From: Clostridia bacterium
GTDB taxonomy: Bacteria; Bacillota_A; Clostridia; Oscillospirales; Acutalibacteraceae
Length of the DNA: 64,000 bases
Direction: 5' to 3'
Assembly: GCA_017456015.1 (NCBI GenBank)
Contig: JAFTLL010000003.1
Location: 62,001-126,000 of the forward strand
Shown here: positions 9,055 to 17,471 of the stretch, one piece after another
How positions within the stretch are numbered: position 1 is the stretch's first letter
How the letters are laid out: every line of letters begins with the position of its first letter
Notes under the pieces: generated by a model
The model's input: only the letters and a program-made list of their open reading frames with translations
Told to the model about the DNA's origin: nothing
Databases searched by the model: none
Made by a program: the position numbers and the translations under genes

Positions 9055-10620
9055 ATGAAATCAATACAAAGTAAAATTTTATTAGTTGTAATTTCAGGGT
9101 TACTTATAATAACTGCTGTGGTTTCTGCAATTGCCGTAAGTATGACTCACGAAATTATGCATAAGGATGCCGATAGAATTTTAAATAATGTTACCCAAAA
9201 AGAAGCAGCATATATAAACGATGTTTTGGGGGATATGAAAAAATCGGCTACAATAATGCAACATTATGCAAAAACTGAAATCAACGATATTGATGATTTG
9301 AAAAACGCTGAATTTCTGGAAACATATCTTGAAAAAAATAAGAAAATGTTTTCTGAAATAGCTATTAATACAAGCGGTGTTGAAGGCTATTTCATGCGCA
9401 TAAACCCCGAGTATACAGATGGTAAAACAGGGTTCTACAATATTGTAAATGAAGATTCTACAGTAAGGGAAATGCAGATAACAGACCTTTCGAAATATGA
9501 CCAAAATGATACCAAAAACGCTGGATGGTATTATACTGCGGTAAAAGAAGGAAAGGCAGTTTGGTTAGAACCATATTATTTTCCCGGATATGAAGAACTG
9601 TTAATTTCGTATACTATTCCCGTATATTTCAATTCTAAACTTTTGGGCGTTATTGGATTTGATATGAATTTTGGCTATCTCGTTGACAGAATAGACAATA
9701 TATCTGTATATGAAAACGGTTATGCGGTCTTGTTGGCGAGTGACGGCAAAACTAATTATAACGAAATAAATGCTGAGGATAGCAAAAATCCTCACACAAA
9801 AGCAACCGCTACTTTACAAAACGGTATGTATCTTGAACTTCGTGCCGATTATAAGGATATCCAAAAAGATATTCATCCAATGCTTCTTAGAATTGTTTTG
9901 GCATTTATTACTGTTTTATTTGTATCAATTCTATATACAATCTTTGTTACCTATAGAATAGTTCGTCCGTTAAAACAGCTTACTTATGCTGCAAAGGAAC
10001 TCTCTGATGGGCTTGATGAATCAAAGCTTTCTCAACTTTCTGTTAATTCAAAAGACGAGATAGGTACTCTTTCTGTGGTTCTTAAGGACACATACAAAAA
10101 AATTCACGAATATACTACATACATAAACGCGCTGGCTTACAGAGATTCCCTTACAGGTATTAAAAACAGTACTGCGTATACAGAGGCAATATCTGCTATC
10201 AACAAAGAGATTAATTGTGATAATCCGCGTTTTGGAGTTCTTGTTGCAGACATAAATAATCTCAAACAAACTAATGATAAATACGGACACGATGTAGGAA
10301 ATGAGCTTATAATTCATACATCGAGAATACTTACAGATATATTTAAAGAAAGCTCTGTATTTCGTATCGGCGGCGATGAATTTGCCGTAATACTTAAGAA
10401 TAACGACTATAAAGATTATCACAACCTGTTAGTTAAATTTGATGTAGCTTGTTCGGAAGATTTTATTACTGTTTATGAAAACAAAATTTCTGTATCAATA
10501 GCTCGCGGCGTTGCTTCATATAATCCTGATGTTGACAGAATATATGAAGATGTTTTTGCAAATGCCGACCACGCAATGTACCTTAATAAAGAAGAATCCA
10601 AAAAACTTGCTTTAGTTTAA
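9055..10620 (+). CDS. Membrane-bound diguanylate cyclase (Cache-HAMP-GGDEF)
   Basis: 521-aa sensor: transmembrane segment at about 7-28, extracellular Cache-type sensing domain (about 35-275), second transmembrane segment (about 280-300), HAMP-like linker (RPLKQLTYAAKEL), then a GGDEF domain with an intact GGDEF at 439-443. An RxxD product-inhibition site is not seen at its usual place. It should synthesise c-di-GMP in response to an external ligand. It is the last gene of the operon, 16 nt after the EAL gene, so opposing enzymes are encoded side by side with the Pel machinery. Confidence 0.88.
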   Translation: MKSIQSKILLVVISGLLIITAVVSAIAVSMTHEIMHKDADRILNNVTQKEAAYINDVLGDMKKSATIMQHYAKTEINDIDDLKNAEFLETYLEKNKKMFSEIAINTSGVEGYFMRINPEYTDGKTGFYNIVNEDSTVREMQITDLSKYDQNDTKNAGWYYTAVKEGKAVWLEPYYFPGYEELLISYTIPVYFNSKLLGVIGFDMNFGYLVDRIDNISVYENGYAVLLASDGKTNYNEINAEDSKNPHTKATATLQNGMYLELRADYKDIQKDIHPMLLRIVLAFITVLFVSILYTIFVTYRIVRPLKQLTYAAKELSDGLDESKLSQLSVNSKDEIGTLSVVLKDTYKKIHEYTTYINALAYRDSLTGIKNSTAYTEAISAINKEINCDNPRFGVLVADINNLKQTNDKYGHDVGNELIIHTSRILTDIFKESSVFRIGGDEFAVILKNNDYKDYHNLLVKFDVACSEDFITVYENKISVSIARGVASYNPDVDRIYEDVFANADHAMYLNKEESKKLALV

Positions 10621-10640
10621 TGTTTGTAATTTTTATAATG

Positions 10641-10677
10641 CCGCAAAACACCGAAAATCAAAGTGTTTTGCGGTTTT
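10641..10677. terminator. Intrinsic terminator after the Pel/c-di-GMP operon
   Basis: Perfect 11-bp stem CCGCAAAACAC (10641-10651) and GTGTTTTGCGG (10663-10673), 11-nt loop, followed by TTTTATA. It lies 20 nt past the cyclase stop codon and faces the truncated oxidoreductase gene on the other strand. Confidence 0.85.
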
Positions 10678-10689
10678 ATATTTATTTGT

Positions 10690-10944
10690 TTATGGTGTTC
10701 TCTTGACATTTTCCCCGCCGGCAGATGCACCATAACAGATTCCCGCGGCACTGTGTTCGCCCTCTGCCGGCACCAAGTCAATCGTGTGCGCACCATTTGC
10801 ACCCATACTATCTAAATACTCTGCAATTTGGGTAGAAGGCGTGATAGGGTAGTAGCCCATTACATGATAATTGATTTGTTTTGCAGCATATGCTGCCAGC
10901 TCATTACCGCTTTCAAATAGCAGTTTTTGTTCTGCTTGCGTCAT
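10690..10944 (-). pseudogene. 2-oxoacid:ferredoxin oxidoreductase alpha subunit, C-terminally truncated
   Basis: Only 84 codons remain of a subunit normally around 350-390 aa. The visible part has the family N-terminus: GNELAAYAAKQI, then GYYPITPSTQIAEYL, then VPAEGEHSAAGICYGASAGG. The homology stops at ICYGASAGG, after which six unrelated residues lead to a stop next to the Pel operon terminator. The thiamine-diphosphate beta gene is absent. Its start overlaps the gamma-subunit stop by 1 nt (TAATG), so the operon was gamma-alpha-(beta) before a deletion removed the distal part. Treated as a pseudogene. Confidence 0.8.
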
Positions 10945-12062
10945 TACATTAGTCCTCCATCTACACGCTTCTCATCTAAATAAGATTCGCTTGTGACCCA
11001 AGGATCAGCGCCAGTTGGCTCAAAATCAAGGTCGTCTACGATCAAATCCTTGTTGCGTACAAACCATTTTTTATTTGGGTGTTCCTGTTCTTTTCCGGCA
11101 ACCAAGGCCTCGGTCGGACATACATCCACGCAGCGCAAGCAACCTTTGCAATGATGATAGTCAAGACCTCTATTCATCATAGAAGGCTTGCCGCGATATT
11201 CTCCGGGCAAAAACTGAAATACCATATCAGGGCAGGCGGTATCGCACAAGCCACAATGAATACATTTTTCCGGTAAAAACAGCGGAATAAATCCTTCTCT
11301 GGATGGGGACAAGTCATTAGATACTGTACTGCCAAAATGCGTGTTGGCGCCACCTAATGGAGCATTCTCATATCCCCACTTACTGCGAACTTCCCGATAT
11401 GGTATTATTTCATAATGCCCATCGGGTTTAAATGTCTGACTTTTTAGACTGTTATATCCCTGTTCAAGTCCTGCAATATTATTTGGAAGCATTGTCGGAT
11501 ACTTTTTTCCCAACGTAGCCGAAACCAAATCTTTTACCGCTTCAAGCGGGATAAAACCCGATGCTTTGGCAACGGCACCAAGCATCACCATGTTCACACG
11601 GCTTTTACTCTGTAAAGCTAACTCCAAAGCATCTATACAACACACGGTGCCTGCGTGTAAGCGTAATTGATCGCGGACTTCCTGAGGGGTGGAATCTGTA
11701 TTTACTACAACAATACAATTTTCTTCGACAACGGCAGTGACCGGAAGTGTTTTTGAAAGCGCACGATGGAATAGCACCAAAAGATGAGGACACTTAACGG
11801 GGCTGTTGTGCAGAATATCATGTTCTGATTCACTCCAACGTACATATGACTTAACCGGTGAACCACGCTTTTCAGAGCCGTAACTAGAAAAGACCGCAGC
11901 GTTAAGGCCTAAATATGCAGCGCCCAATTCGCCGAGCAGTTTTCCGCAGAGATTGGCTCCCAGTCCCCCAATACTTTCAAGCCGCATTTCATAGCAACCA
12001 TTTTCATTAACCGACGGGAGAGTAATCGTATATGTGGGGTTACTTTTGTTTTTTTGTTGCAT
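10944..12062 (-). CDS. 2-oxoacid:acceptor oxidoreductase gamma subunit fused to 2[4Fe-4S] ferredoxin
   Basis: About 372 aa. Residues ~20-195 form the gamma (POR_N-type) domain with the IGGLGANLCGKLLGE signature; residues ~250-330 carry two ferredoxin motifs, CIHCGLCDTACP and CKGCLRCVDVCP, for two 4Fe-4S clusters. In intact complexes this subunit passes electrons from the alpha-beta catalytic core to ferredoxin. Here the alpha subunit is truncated and no beta gene is visible, so the protein is probably an orphan. I used ATG 12062; a TTG at 12077 is also possible but lies too close to the AAAGGAG site. Confidence 0.78.
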   Translation of the reverse strand: MQQKNKSNPTYTITLPSVNENGCYEMRLESIGGLGANLCGKLLGELGAAYLGLNAAVFSSYGSEKRGSPVKSYVRWSESEHDILHNSPVKCPHLLVLFHRALSKTLPVTAVVEENCIVVVNTDSTPQEVRDQLRLHAGTVCCIDALELALQSKSRVNMVMLGAVAKASGFIPLEAVKDLVSATLGKKYPTMLPNNIAGLEQGYNSLKSQTFKPDGHYEIIPYREVRSKWGYENAPLGGANTHFGSTVSNDLSPSREGFIPLFLPEKCIHCGLCDTACPDMVFQFLPGEYRGKPSMMNRGLDYHHCKGCLRCVDVCPTEALVAGKEQEHPNKKWFVRNKDLIVDDLDFEPTGADPWVTSESYLDEKRVDGGLM

Positions 12063-12195
12063 GCTGTCCCATAGCAAACTCCTTTTGTTTTATTTTAGCA
12101 TTCGCACAACGCAGTCTATTATACGAAAAATTGGTGTGCATAGTATGTAAATACAGAGAAAAAATATTAACACCATAAGTATTGGAGGAATAATA

Positions 12196-12375
12196 GTGAA
12201 ACGTGATGAAATGCCGATAGGATTTTCAATGGCCCTGGCACAAAATCCTGAGGCTATGCAAAAATTTGCAATGTTAAATGAAAACAAAAAGCAGGAAATA
12301 ATAGCTGGGACACATTCAGTTAAATCAAAAGAAGAAATGCACCAGTATGTGAACAAGCTCACATCAGAAAATTAA
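12196..12375 (+). CDS. Small conserved protein, 59 aa
   Basis: Short gene starting with GTG at 12196 behind TTGGAGGAAT. The product begins (M)KRDEMPIGFSMALAQNP and ends NKLTSEN; it is soluble and probably helical. Similar small proteins with a DEMPIGFxMAL start occur in many Clostridia and I know no function for them. It is divergent from the oxidoreductase remnant and is followed at once by a strong terminator whose stem overlaps the stop codon, supporting expression as a single gene. Confidence 0.75.
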   Translation: MKRDEMPIGFSMALAQNPEAMQKFAMLNENKKQEIIAGTHSVKSKEEMHQYVNKLTSEN

Positions 12376-12421
12376 AGCCGTAGGCGAAACACATCGCCTA
12401 CGGCTTTAATTTTAATTTTTT
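12374..12421 (+). terminator. Intrinsic terminator of the 59-aa gene
   Basis: Perfect 14-bp stem AAAGCCGTAGGCGA (12374-12387) and TCGCCTACGGCTTT (12394-12407) with a 6-nt loop, followed by a T-rich tail. The left arm overlaps the stop codon of the small gene. Confidence 0.9.
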
Positions 12422-12586
12422 AGGGAGGGATATCTCCTTACCGTCGTTTTCTATCTGATTACTAAGGCTTTATACGCCATAAGGTGGAAAAATTCATAAA
12501 TGTGTGCTATAATATATTTATGTATGTATTGATTTTACTGAATGATGATAGATATATTACTGTTTCAGAAAAGAGGCAATTATACT

Positions 12587-14278
12587 ATGAAAACAGTTAT
12601 TATTGGAGGCGTTGCCGGCGGAGCAACCGCCGCAGCCCGCATACGAAGACTTGATGAAAAGGCAGAAATCGTGGTGTTTGAGCGCTCGGGATTCATTTCC
12701 TACGCCAACTGTGGTTTGCCTTACTATATCGGAGACGTGATTATCGATCCCGAGGAACTGACGCTCCAGACTCCCGAGAGCTTTTTTTCCCGATTCCGCG
12801 TGGATATTAAGGTGCGCCACGAGGTGACCGCCATCCATCCCGACAGAAAGACGGTTTCGGTGAAGAACCTGGAAACCGGAGAGGAATTTGAGGAAAGCTA
12901 CGATAAGCTCATCCTTTCTCCCGGTGCAAAGCCGATTCAGCCTCGTTTTCCGGGTTTGGGAATCGACAAGCTGTTCATGCTGCGTACCGTGGAAGATACC
13001 CTGCGGATAAAGGATTATATCAATAAAAATTATCCCCACTCGGTGGTCTTGGCAGGCGGCGGCTATATCGGTCTTGAACTTGCGGAAAACCTGCGGGAAC
13101 TGGGCATGGATGTAACCATCGTACAGAACGGTAAGCAGCTGATGAAACCCTTCGATGCCGATATGGCATCCTTCATCCATAATGAGATGCGTAAGCATGG
13201 TATCAAACTGGCTCTTGGCCACACAGTTGAGGGCTTCCAGGAAAAGGATGGCGGTGTAGATATTCTTTTGAAGAGCGAAGCGCCTCTCCATGCGGATATG
13301 GTGGTTCTTGCCATCGGAGTTACACCCGATACGGCATTGGCAAAAGATGCAGGATTGGAACTTGGTATAAAGGACAGTATCGTGGTCAACGATCGAATGG
13401 AGACCTCGATCCCCGATATTTACGCCGCAGGAGACGCGGTACAGGTAAAAAACTTCGTAACCGGTGAGGATGCTTTGATCTCGCTTGCAGGTCCTGCCAA
13501 TAGGCAAGGGCGCATCATCGCGGATAACATTTGCGGCGGCGATAGCCGATATAAAGGTTCTCAGGGAAGTTCGGTCATCAAGGTCTTTGATATGACGGCA
13601 GCGCTGACCGGCATCAATGAGCGAAACGCAAAAGAAAGAGGTCTTGACGTAGAAACTGTCATCCTTTCGCCCATGAGCCACGCCAGTTATTATCCAGGCG
13701 GCAAGGTGATGACTGTGAAAGTGGTCTTTGAAAGAGAAACCTACCGTTTGCTTGGCGCACAGATTCTGGGCTATGACGGTGTGGACAAGCGCATTGACGT
13801 GTTGGCCACCGCTATTCGTGCGGGAATGAAGGCGACGGACTTAAAGGATCTTGAACTTGCCTATGCACCTCCGTATTCTTCCGCCAAGGATCCCGTGAAT
13901 ATGGCAGGCTTCATGATTGACAATATTGCAAAAGGTGTGCTGAAACAATGGCATATTGAGGATGCGGAGAAGCTTCCCCGTGATGGTAGCGTAACACTTT
14001 TAGATACAAGAACAGTGGGCGAATACCGCCGTGGGCACATTGAAGACTTTCGTAACATCCCTGTAGATGAGTTGAGAGAGCGCTTGAATGAGATTGAGAA
14101 AGGCAAACCTGTGTATGTCATCTGCCAAAGCGGTCTGCGCAGCTACATCGCCTGTCGTATTTTAGAAGGAAACGGATATGAAGCCTATAACTTCTCGGGT
14201 GGATTCCGCTTCTATGATGCGGTTATGAATGACCGTGCACTGTTCGAACGAGCAACTGCCTGCGGTATGGATGACTAA
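12587..14278 (+). CDS. CoA-disulfide reductase / FAD-dependent NAD(P)H oxidoreductase with C-terminal rhodanese domain
   Basis: 563-aa flavoprotein. N-terminal FAD motif GGVAGGATAAARIRR, single redox cysteine C42 in YANCGLPYYIG, NAD(P)H motif AGGGYIGLELAENL, second FAD motif IYAAGDA, dimerisation domain, then a rhodanese domain (about 470-560) with catalytic C513 in CQSGLRS. This is the CoADR-RHD architecture, which reduces CoA disulfides, persulfides or oxygen. The start at 12587 follows AGAGG; an upstream in-frame ATG at 12542 lacks a ribosome site. It heads an oxidative-stress set with superoxide reductase and ferritin. It looks more G+C-rich than the Pel region. A Pfam-style search would separate disulfide from persulfide reductase. 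Confidence 0.88.
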   Translation: MKTVIIGGVAGGATAAARIRRLDEKAEIVVFERSGFISYANCGLPYYIGDVIIDPEELTLQTPESFFSRFRVDIKVRHEVTAIHPDRKTVSVKNLETGEEFEESYDKLILSPGAKPIQPRFPGLGIDKLFMLRTVEDTLRIKDYINKNYPHSVVLAGGGYIGLELAENLRELGMDVTIVQNGKQLMKPFDADMASFIHNEMRKHGIKLALGHTVEGFQEKDGGVDILLKSEAPLHADMVVLAIGVTPDTALAKDAGLELGIKDSIVVNDRMETSIPDIYAAGDAVQVKNFVTGEDALISLAGPANRQGRIIADNICGGDSRYKGSQGSSVIKVFDMTAALTGINERNAKERGLDVETVILSPMSHASYYPGGKVMTVKVVFERETYRLLGAQILGYDGVDKRIDVLATAIRAGMKATDLKDLELAYAPPYSSAKDPVNMAGFMIDNIAKGVLKQWHIEDAEKLPRDGSVTLLDTRTVGEYRRGHIEDFRNIPVDELRERLNEIEKGKPVYVICQSGLRSYIACRILEGNGYEAYNFSGGFRFYDAVMNDRALFERATACGMDD

Positions 14279-14378
14279 AAAAGATCGGAGTAGAGAACAT
14301 TATATTTTCGTATAATAATTGAAATTTTTATAGTTTTGTAGTACAATATAATTAAATATTGAAAATGGAGGAAAGACT

Positions 14379-14771
14379 ATGTGTGATAACAATAAGTTCT
14401 ACATTTGCGAGCACTGTGGTAATTTGATCGGAATGATCCACGATGCAGGTGTTCCTATGATGTGCTGCGGTCAGAAGATGATAAGGCTTGAGCCCGGTGT
14501 GGTTGAGGCAAGCCACGAAAAACATATTCCTGTTGTCAGCGTAGATGGGAATACCGTAACGGTAACCATAGGTTCTGTGGAGCATCCTATGGTAGACGAG
14601 CACAGCATTCTTTGGGTGTATCTTCAGACTGACAAGGGCGGTCAGCGCAAGTGTCTTGAAATTGGCAAGGCTCCCGTTGTTACCTTTGCTCTTGCTGACG
14701 AGAAGCCGGTTGCGGCATATGCTTACTGCAATCTTCACGGATTGTGGAAGGCAAACGCAGACATCGAATAA
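14379..14771 (+). CDS. dfx: Desulfoferrodoxin (superoxide reductase)
   Basis: 130-aa two-iron enzyme that reduces superoxide to hydrogen peroxide without releasing oxygen. Centre I ligands are C10, C13, C29 and C30 (desulforedoxin domain); centre II ligands are H49, H69, H75, C117 and H120, with E47-K48 next to H49. All expected residues are present and the length is normal. The ATG at 14379 follows GGAGGAAAG. It lies between the CoADR-rhodanese gene and ferritin, which fits removal of superoxide and iron together in an anaerobe. Confidence 0.95.
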   Translation: MCDNNKFYICEHCGNLIGMIHDAGVPMMCCGQKMIRLEPGVVEASHEKHIPVVSVDGNTVTVTIGSVEHPMVDEHSILWVYLQTDKGGQRKCLEIGKAPVVTFALADEKPVAAYAYCNLHGLWKANADIE

Positions 14772-14785
14772 GGAGATGATAAATT

Positions 14786-15301
14786 ATGATGAACGCAAAA
14801 GTACATGAGCTGTTAAACAGCCAAATCAATAAGGAGTTTTACTCCGCCTATCTTTATCTGGATTTTTCCAACTACTTTGAGGACGCAGGTCTTGACGGAT
14901 TTGCAAACTGGTACAAGATTCAGGCACAGGAGGAGCGCGACCACGCAATGCTGTTCTATCAGTACCTCCAGAATGAAAATCAGAAAGTAACACTTGAAGC
15001 AATTGCAAAGCCCGACAAGACGTTTACATGCCACATGGATGTGCTCAAGGCAGGTCTTGAACATGAGGAATACGTTACTTCGCTTATCAACGATATCTAT
15101 GCTGCGGCATACGATGTAAAGGATTTCCGCACTATGCAGTTCCTTGACTGGTTCGTAAAGGAACAGGGCGAGGAGGAAACCAATGCCAACGATATGATTA
15201 CAAAGATGGAGCTGTTCGGCTCCGATCCCAAGAGCCTTTATATGCTCAATCAGGAGTTGGCAGCAAGGGCATATACGGCTCCCTCCTTGGTTCTCGATTA
15301 A
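14786..15301 (+). CDS. ftnA: Bacterial non-haem ferritin
   Basis: 171-aa four-helix-bundle iron-storage protein. Ferroxidase residues E17, E50, H53, E94, Q127 and E130 are in place, and haem-binding bacterioferritin features are lacking. It starts 14 nt after dfx with an AGGAGATG ribosome site and is probably co-transcribed with it. It stores iron as ferric mineral and limits Fenton chemistry. Confidence 0.95.
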   Translation: MMNAKVHELLNSQINKEFYSAYLYLDFSNYFEDAGLDGFANWYKIQAQEERDHAMLFYQYLQNENQKVTLEAIAKPDKTFTCHMDVLKAGLEHEEYVTSLINDIYAAAYDVKDFRTMQFLDWFVKEQGEEETNANDMITKMELFGSDPKSLYMLNQELAARAYTAPSLVLD

Positions 15302-15344
15302 AAAAGAAAATCGGAAGCTGAATAAAACTTTTTAAGATTAGGAT

Positions 15345-15380
15345 GAGGGACGACCATTCGTTGGTCGTCCCTCTTTATTT
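15345..15380 (+). terminator. Intrinsic terminator after ferritin
   Basis: Perfect 12-bp stem GAGGGACGACCA (15345-15356) and TGGTCGTCCCTC (15362-15373), loop TTCGT, followed by TTTATTT. It closes the dfx-ftnA unit and marks the end of the left chromosomal flank. Confidence 0.9.
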
Positions 15381-15528
15381 GCAGTATAGAAGAAAGAAAA
15401 TATCCGGAGATAGATGTGCCACTTTGCTACCAATTATCTTGCCGCCACTTAGGAGTCTAATGACAGGAGAAAATTGCTACATAACTTTTTAAAAAGCGCC
15501 GCATAAATGTTTCAAAAATATAAAAATA

Positions 15529-15563
15529 GACCGAAAGTGGAGGATGAACCTTCATTTTCGGTC
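15529..15563 (-). terminator. Terminator downstream of the split tRNA-Pro gene
   Basis: Arms GACCGAAA (15529-15536) and TTTCGGTC (15556-15563) enclose a G+C-rich inner stem; read on the minus strand a T-rich run follows. It lies 7 nt past the tRNA 3' end. A closely similar hairpin follows the intact tRNA-Pro at 45391-45425, so the two tRNA units are homologous including their terminators. The 15302-15528 stretch otherwise holds only the ferritin terminator. Confidence 0.7.
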
Positions 15564-15569
15564 TTTTTT

Positions 15570-15615
15570 TGGTCGAGATGACAGGATTCGAACCTGCGGC
15601 CTCTGCGTCCCGAAC
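15570..15615 (-). pseudogene. 3' half of split tRNA-Pro(CGG), left end of the insertion
   Basis: Minus-strand sequence from the anticodon loop through the T arm and acceptor arm to an encoded CCA (CCA at 15570-15572). It includes the T-arm TTCGAAT loop and acceptor strand CATCTCG. The matching 5' half lies 30 kb away at 45680-45718 with acceptor strand CGAGATG. Joined over TCCCGAAC, the halves restore acceptor, D, anticodon and T stems without a mismatch apart from one G-U pair. Sequence right of 15615 is not tRNA-like. Confidence 0.92.
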
Positions 15616-15740
15616 AGCAAGATATAGTTGTTATTTAGTCATTTATACTACATATAGTGGTTTTTATTCCGAAAAACCATCGTCTTTGAGCATCTTGTCT
15701 CCAATGTTTCCGTGTGCTCCATACGGCTCTGTGGGTTGAA

Positions 15741-15808
15741 ATGTGGTCGTGAAAACAATAAAAATTCCAATCCAAAACAACAGAATAACACAACAAAAAT
15801 ATGTGGTC
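15741..15808 (+). repeat. Left-end pair of ATGTGGTC repeats (possible recombinase arm sites)
   Basis: ATGTGGTC occurs at 15741-15748 and 15801-15808, and again near the right end at 45324-45331 and 45565-45572, all in the same orientation. The 10-mer ATGTGGTCGT is shared by 15741 and 45565. Clustered short direct repeats near both ends are typical of arm-type sites of tyrosine recombinases. Functional meaning is inference. The rest of 15616-15995 shows no gene. Confidence 0.4.
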
Positions 15809-15865
15809 ATTTTAAGACTGGCCAACCGTAACGGTATTATACCTTATCTCTGACGTGAATTCAAG

Positions 15866-15899
15866 TGGGTAAAAATTACTACGCATTAACCAAAGAAAA
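15866..15899 (+). repeat. Dispersed element repeat, left copy
   Basis: 34-nt sequence matching 32569-32602 with one mismatch; its core TACTACGCATTAACCAAAGA (15877-15896) is also found exactly at 45266-45285. All three copies have the same orientation. They lie near the left end, the middle and the right end of the insertion. Confidence 0.8.
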
Positions 15900-15995
15900 G
15901 GCAAATGCGCAAAACTTTAAGCAGAATGTAAAACAGGTAGAAAAAATCACAATTATATGTTATAATAACAAAGGAATATTTTAAGGAGGCGCAAT

Positions 15996-16322
15996 ATGGC
16001 AAAATTAGAGCATACTTTGAGCGGTGATTTTAATCAGTGGCTCAGAAAAATCGAAGAAGGTATTTTGAACGGCAGTATGTCTGCCTCGCTTGAAGACTCC
16101 AGTGATTTTCGTAACGGTGATGCTCGTTGCAGTGTTCGTGTCTTTGAAAGGTACAGTTACGCTGGCGGTAACCGTGTAAGCCTTAGCGTAACGCTTTTTC
16201 AGAACGGTGATGGCCCTATCAATCTTTCTGCTATTACAGCCGGAGGAAGTCAGGCATTGTTCTTTAAGGTTAACACATGGGGCGAGGAAGCATTCCTCGA
16301 TAAGTTGAGAGAACTTCTATAA
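15996..16322 (+). CDS. DUF6054 family protein
   Basis: 108-aa soluble protein beginning MAKLEHTLSGDF with the conserved-looking segments CSVRVFERYSYAGGNRVSL and ITAGGSQALFFKVNT. I recognise it as DUF6054, a small family of unknown function common in Clostridia. Strong AAGGAGG site before ATG 15996 and a TATAAT box at 15961-15966. It leads a unit with a small membrane protein and an ABC transporter, 13 nt apart, so a role with that transporter is possible. Confidence 0.75.
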   Translation: MAKLEHTLSGDFNQWLRKIEEGILNGSMSASLEDSSDFRNGDARCSVRVFERYSYAGGNRVSLSVTLFQNGDGPINLSAITAGGSQALFFKVNTWGEEAFLDKLRELL

Positions 16323-16335
16323 AGGCGGTGCAGAT

Positions 16336-16572
16336 ATGAAAAAGGTGAACATTTATAGATTTTTATATGCTGTGTCCGCTCTCTTAGTATTAGGCTTTGC
16401 TATACATACAATTGTTGATGGATGCAGATATAACAGTATGCTTACTTCGTTTCCTTTCTACGCTTTTGTACTCGTTCATGCGATTGAGTACATTGTACCG
16501 AGCATTATCGTCTTTATAGTTGCTATAATAGTTAAGAAGAAGTTTACTAACAAAGAGGAAAATAAAAAATGA
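16336..16572 (+). CDS. Small two-TM membrane protein
   Basis: 78 aa with hydrophobic segments at about 8-28 and 42-65 and a lysine-rich C-terminus (VKKKFTNKEENKK). No family recognised. Its stop overlaps the ATG of the ABC ATPase (ATGA at 16569-16572), so it is translationally coupled to the transporter and may be an accessory subunit. Confidence 0.7.
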   Translation: MKKVNIYRFLYAVSALLVLGFAIHTIVDGCRYNSMLTSFPFYAFVLVHAIEYIVPSIIVFIVAIIVKKKFTNKEENKK

Positions 16573-17468
16573 TACTTGAACTAAAAAACATAGAAAAATC
16601 TTTTGGAGAGAAAAAAGTTCTCACCGGAGTTTCATTCAAAGCTGAAGGCGGCAAAGCCTTTGGTCTGCTTGGAAGAAACGGTGCAGGTAAAACCACCTCT
16701 ATTCGCATTTTGATGGATGTGTTTCCTGCAAACAGCGGTGAGGTGCTGATTGACGGTCAGCCTATCAATTACGATAAAATTGGTATCGGCTATCTTCCCG
16801 AAGAAAGAGGTCTGTACCCGAAGAAAATAATAATTGACCAACTTACATATTTTGCAGAACTAAAAGGCATGAGTAATAAGGATGCCGTAAAGTCTATTGA
16901 CTACTGGCTCGAAAGACTCGGCATGACTGAATATCGTAACAAGCGCCTTGATACTCTTTCAAAAGGTAATCAGCAGAAAATTCAGCTTATTACGGCTCTT
17001 GCTCACGATCCCGATATTGTTATTCTCGATGAGCCTTTCTCCGGTCTGGACCCTGTGAACGCAATGCTCTTAAAGGATGTAGTAAAAGAGCAGATTGCTA
17101 AAGGAAAGATTGTTCTGTTCTCAAGTCATCAGATGAGCTACATTGAAGAATTCTGCGATAGCATTGCTATCCTTAATAATGGAGTGGTTGCTCTGCACGG
17201 TGATTTGCACGATATTAAGCGTGACTATCCCCGTGACCGCTTGGTTGTCCGCACTGAAAATCCCGATGCAATTATATCTGATTTCGGATCTTCCTGTTCA
17301 GTAATGGATAACGGTAGTTTAATGATTCATCTTGCCAAGCCTGACGACAAGAAAGCTACTATGACTCATCTTGCCCAAAATTACGATATAGATGAGGTAA
17401 AGGTGTTTGAACCGTCCCTCAATGATATTTTCGTAGAGGTTGCCGGTGATTCGGTAAAGGAGGCCTAA
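16569..17468 (+). CDS. ABC transporter ATP-binding protein (NatA-like)
   Basis: 299-aa ATPase with Walker A GRNGAGKTTS (about residue 36), signature LSKGNQQK, Walker B DIVILDEPFSGLDP and H-loop SSHQM. The ~80-residue C-terminal extension is typical of the NatA/DrrA exporter class. It is followed 3 nt later by its permease. Together they should export an ion, drug or peptide; the substrate cannot be read from sequence. Confidence 0.9.
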   Translation: MILELKNIEKSFGEKKVLTGVSFKAEGGKAFGLLGRNGAGKTTSIRILMDVFPANSGEVLIDGQPINYDKIGIGYLPEERGLYPKKIIIDQLTYFAELKGMSNKDAVKSIDYWLERLGMTEYRNKRLDTLSKGNQQKIQLITALAHDPDIVILDEPFSGLDPVNAMLLKDVVKEQIAKGKIVLFSSHQMSYIEEFCDSIAILNNGVVALHGDLHDIKRDYPRDRLVVRTENPDAIISDFGSSCSVMDNGSLMIHLAKPDDKKATMTHLAQNYDIDEVKVFEPSLNDIFVEVAGDSVKEA

Positions 17469-17471
17469 AAG

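Noticed and set aside
12557..13681. 374-codon frame antisense to the CoADR-rhodanese gene
   Set aside because: It is a shadow of a G+C-richer gene, with no ribosome site, no recognisable domain and a codon pattern dictated by the sense strand.
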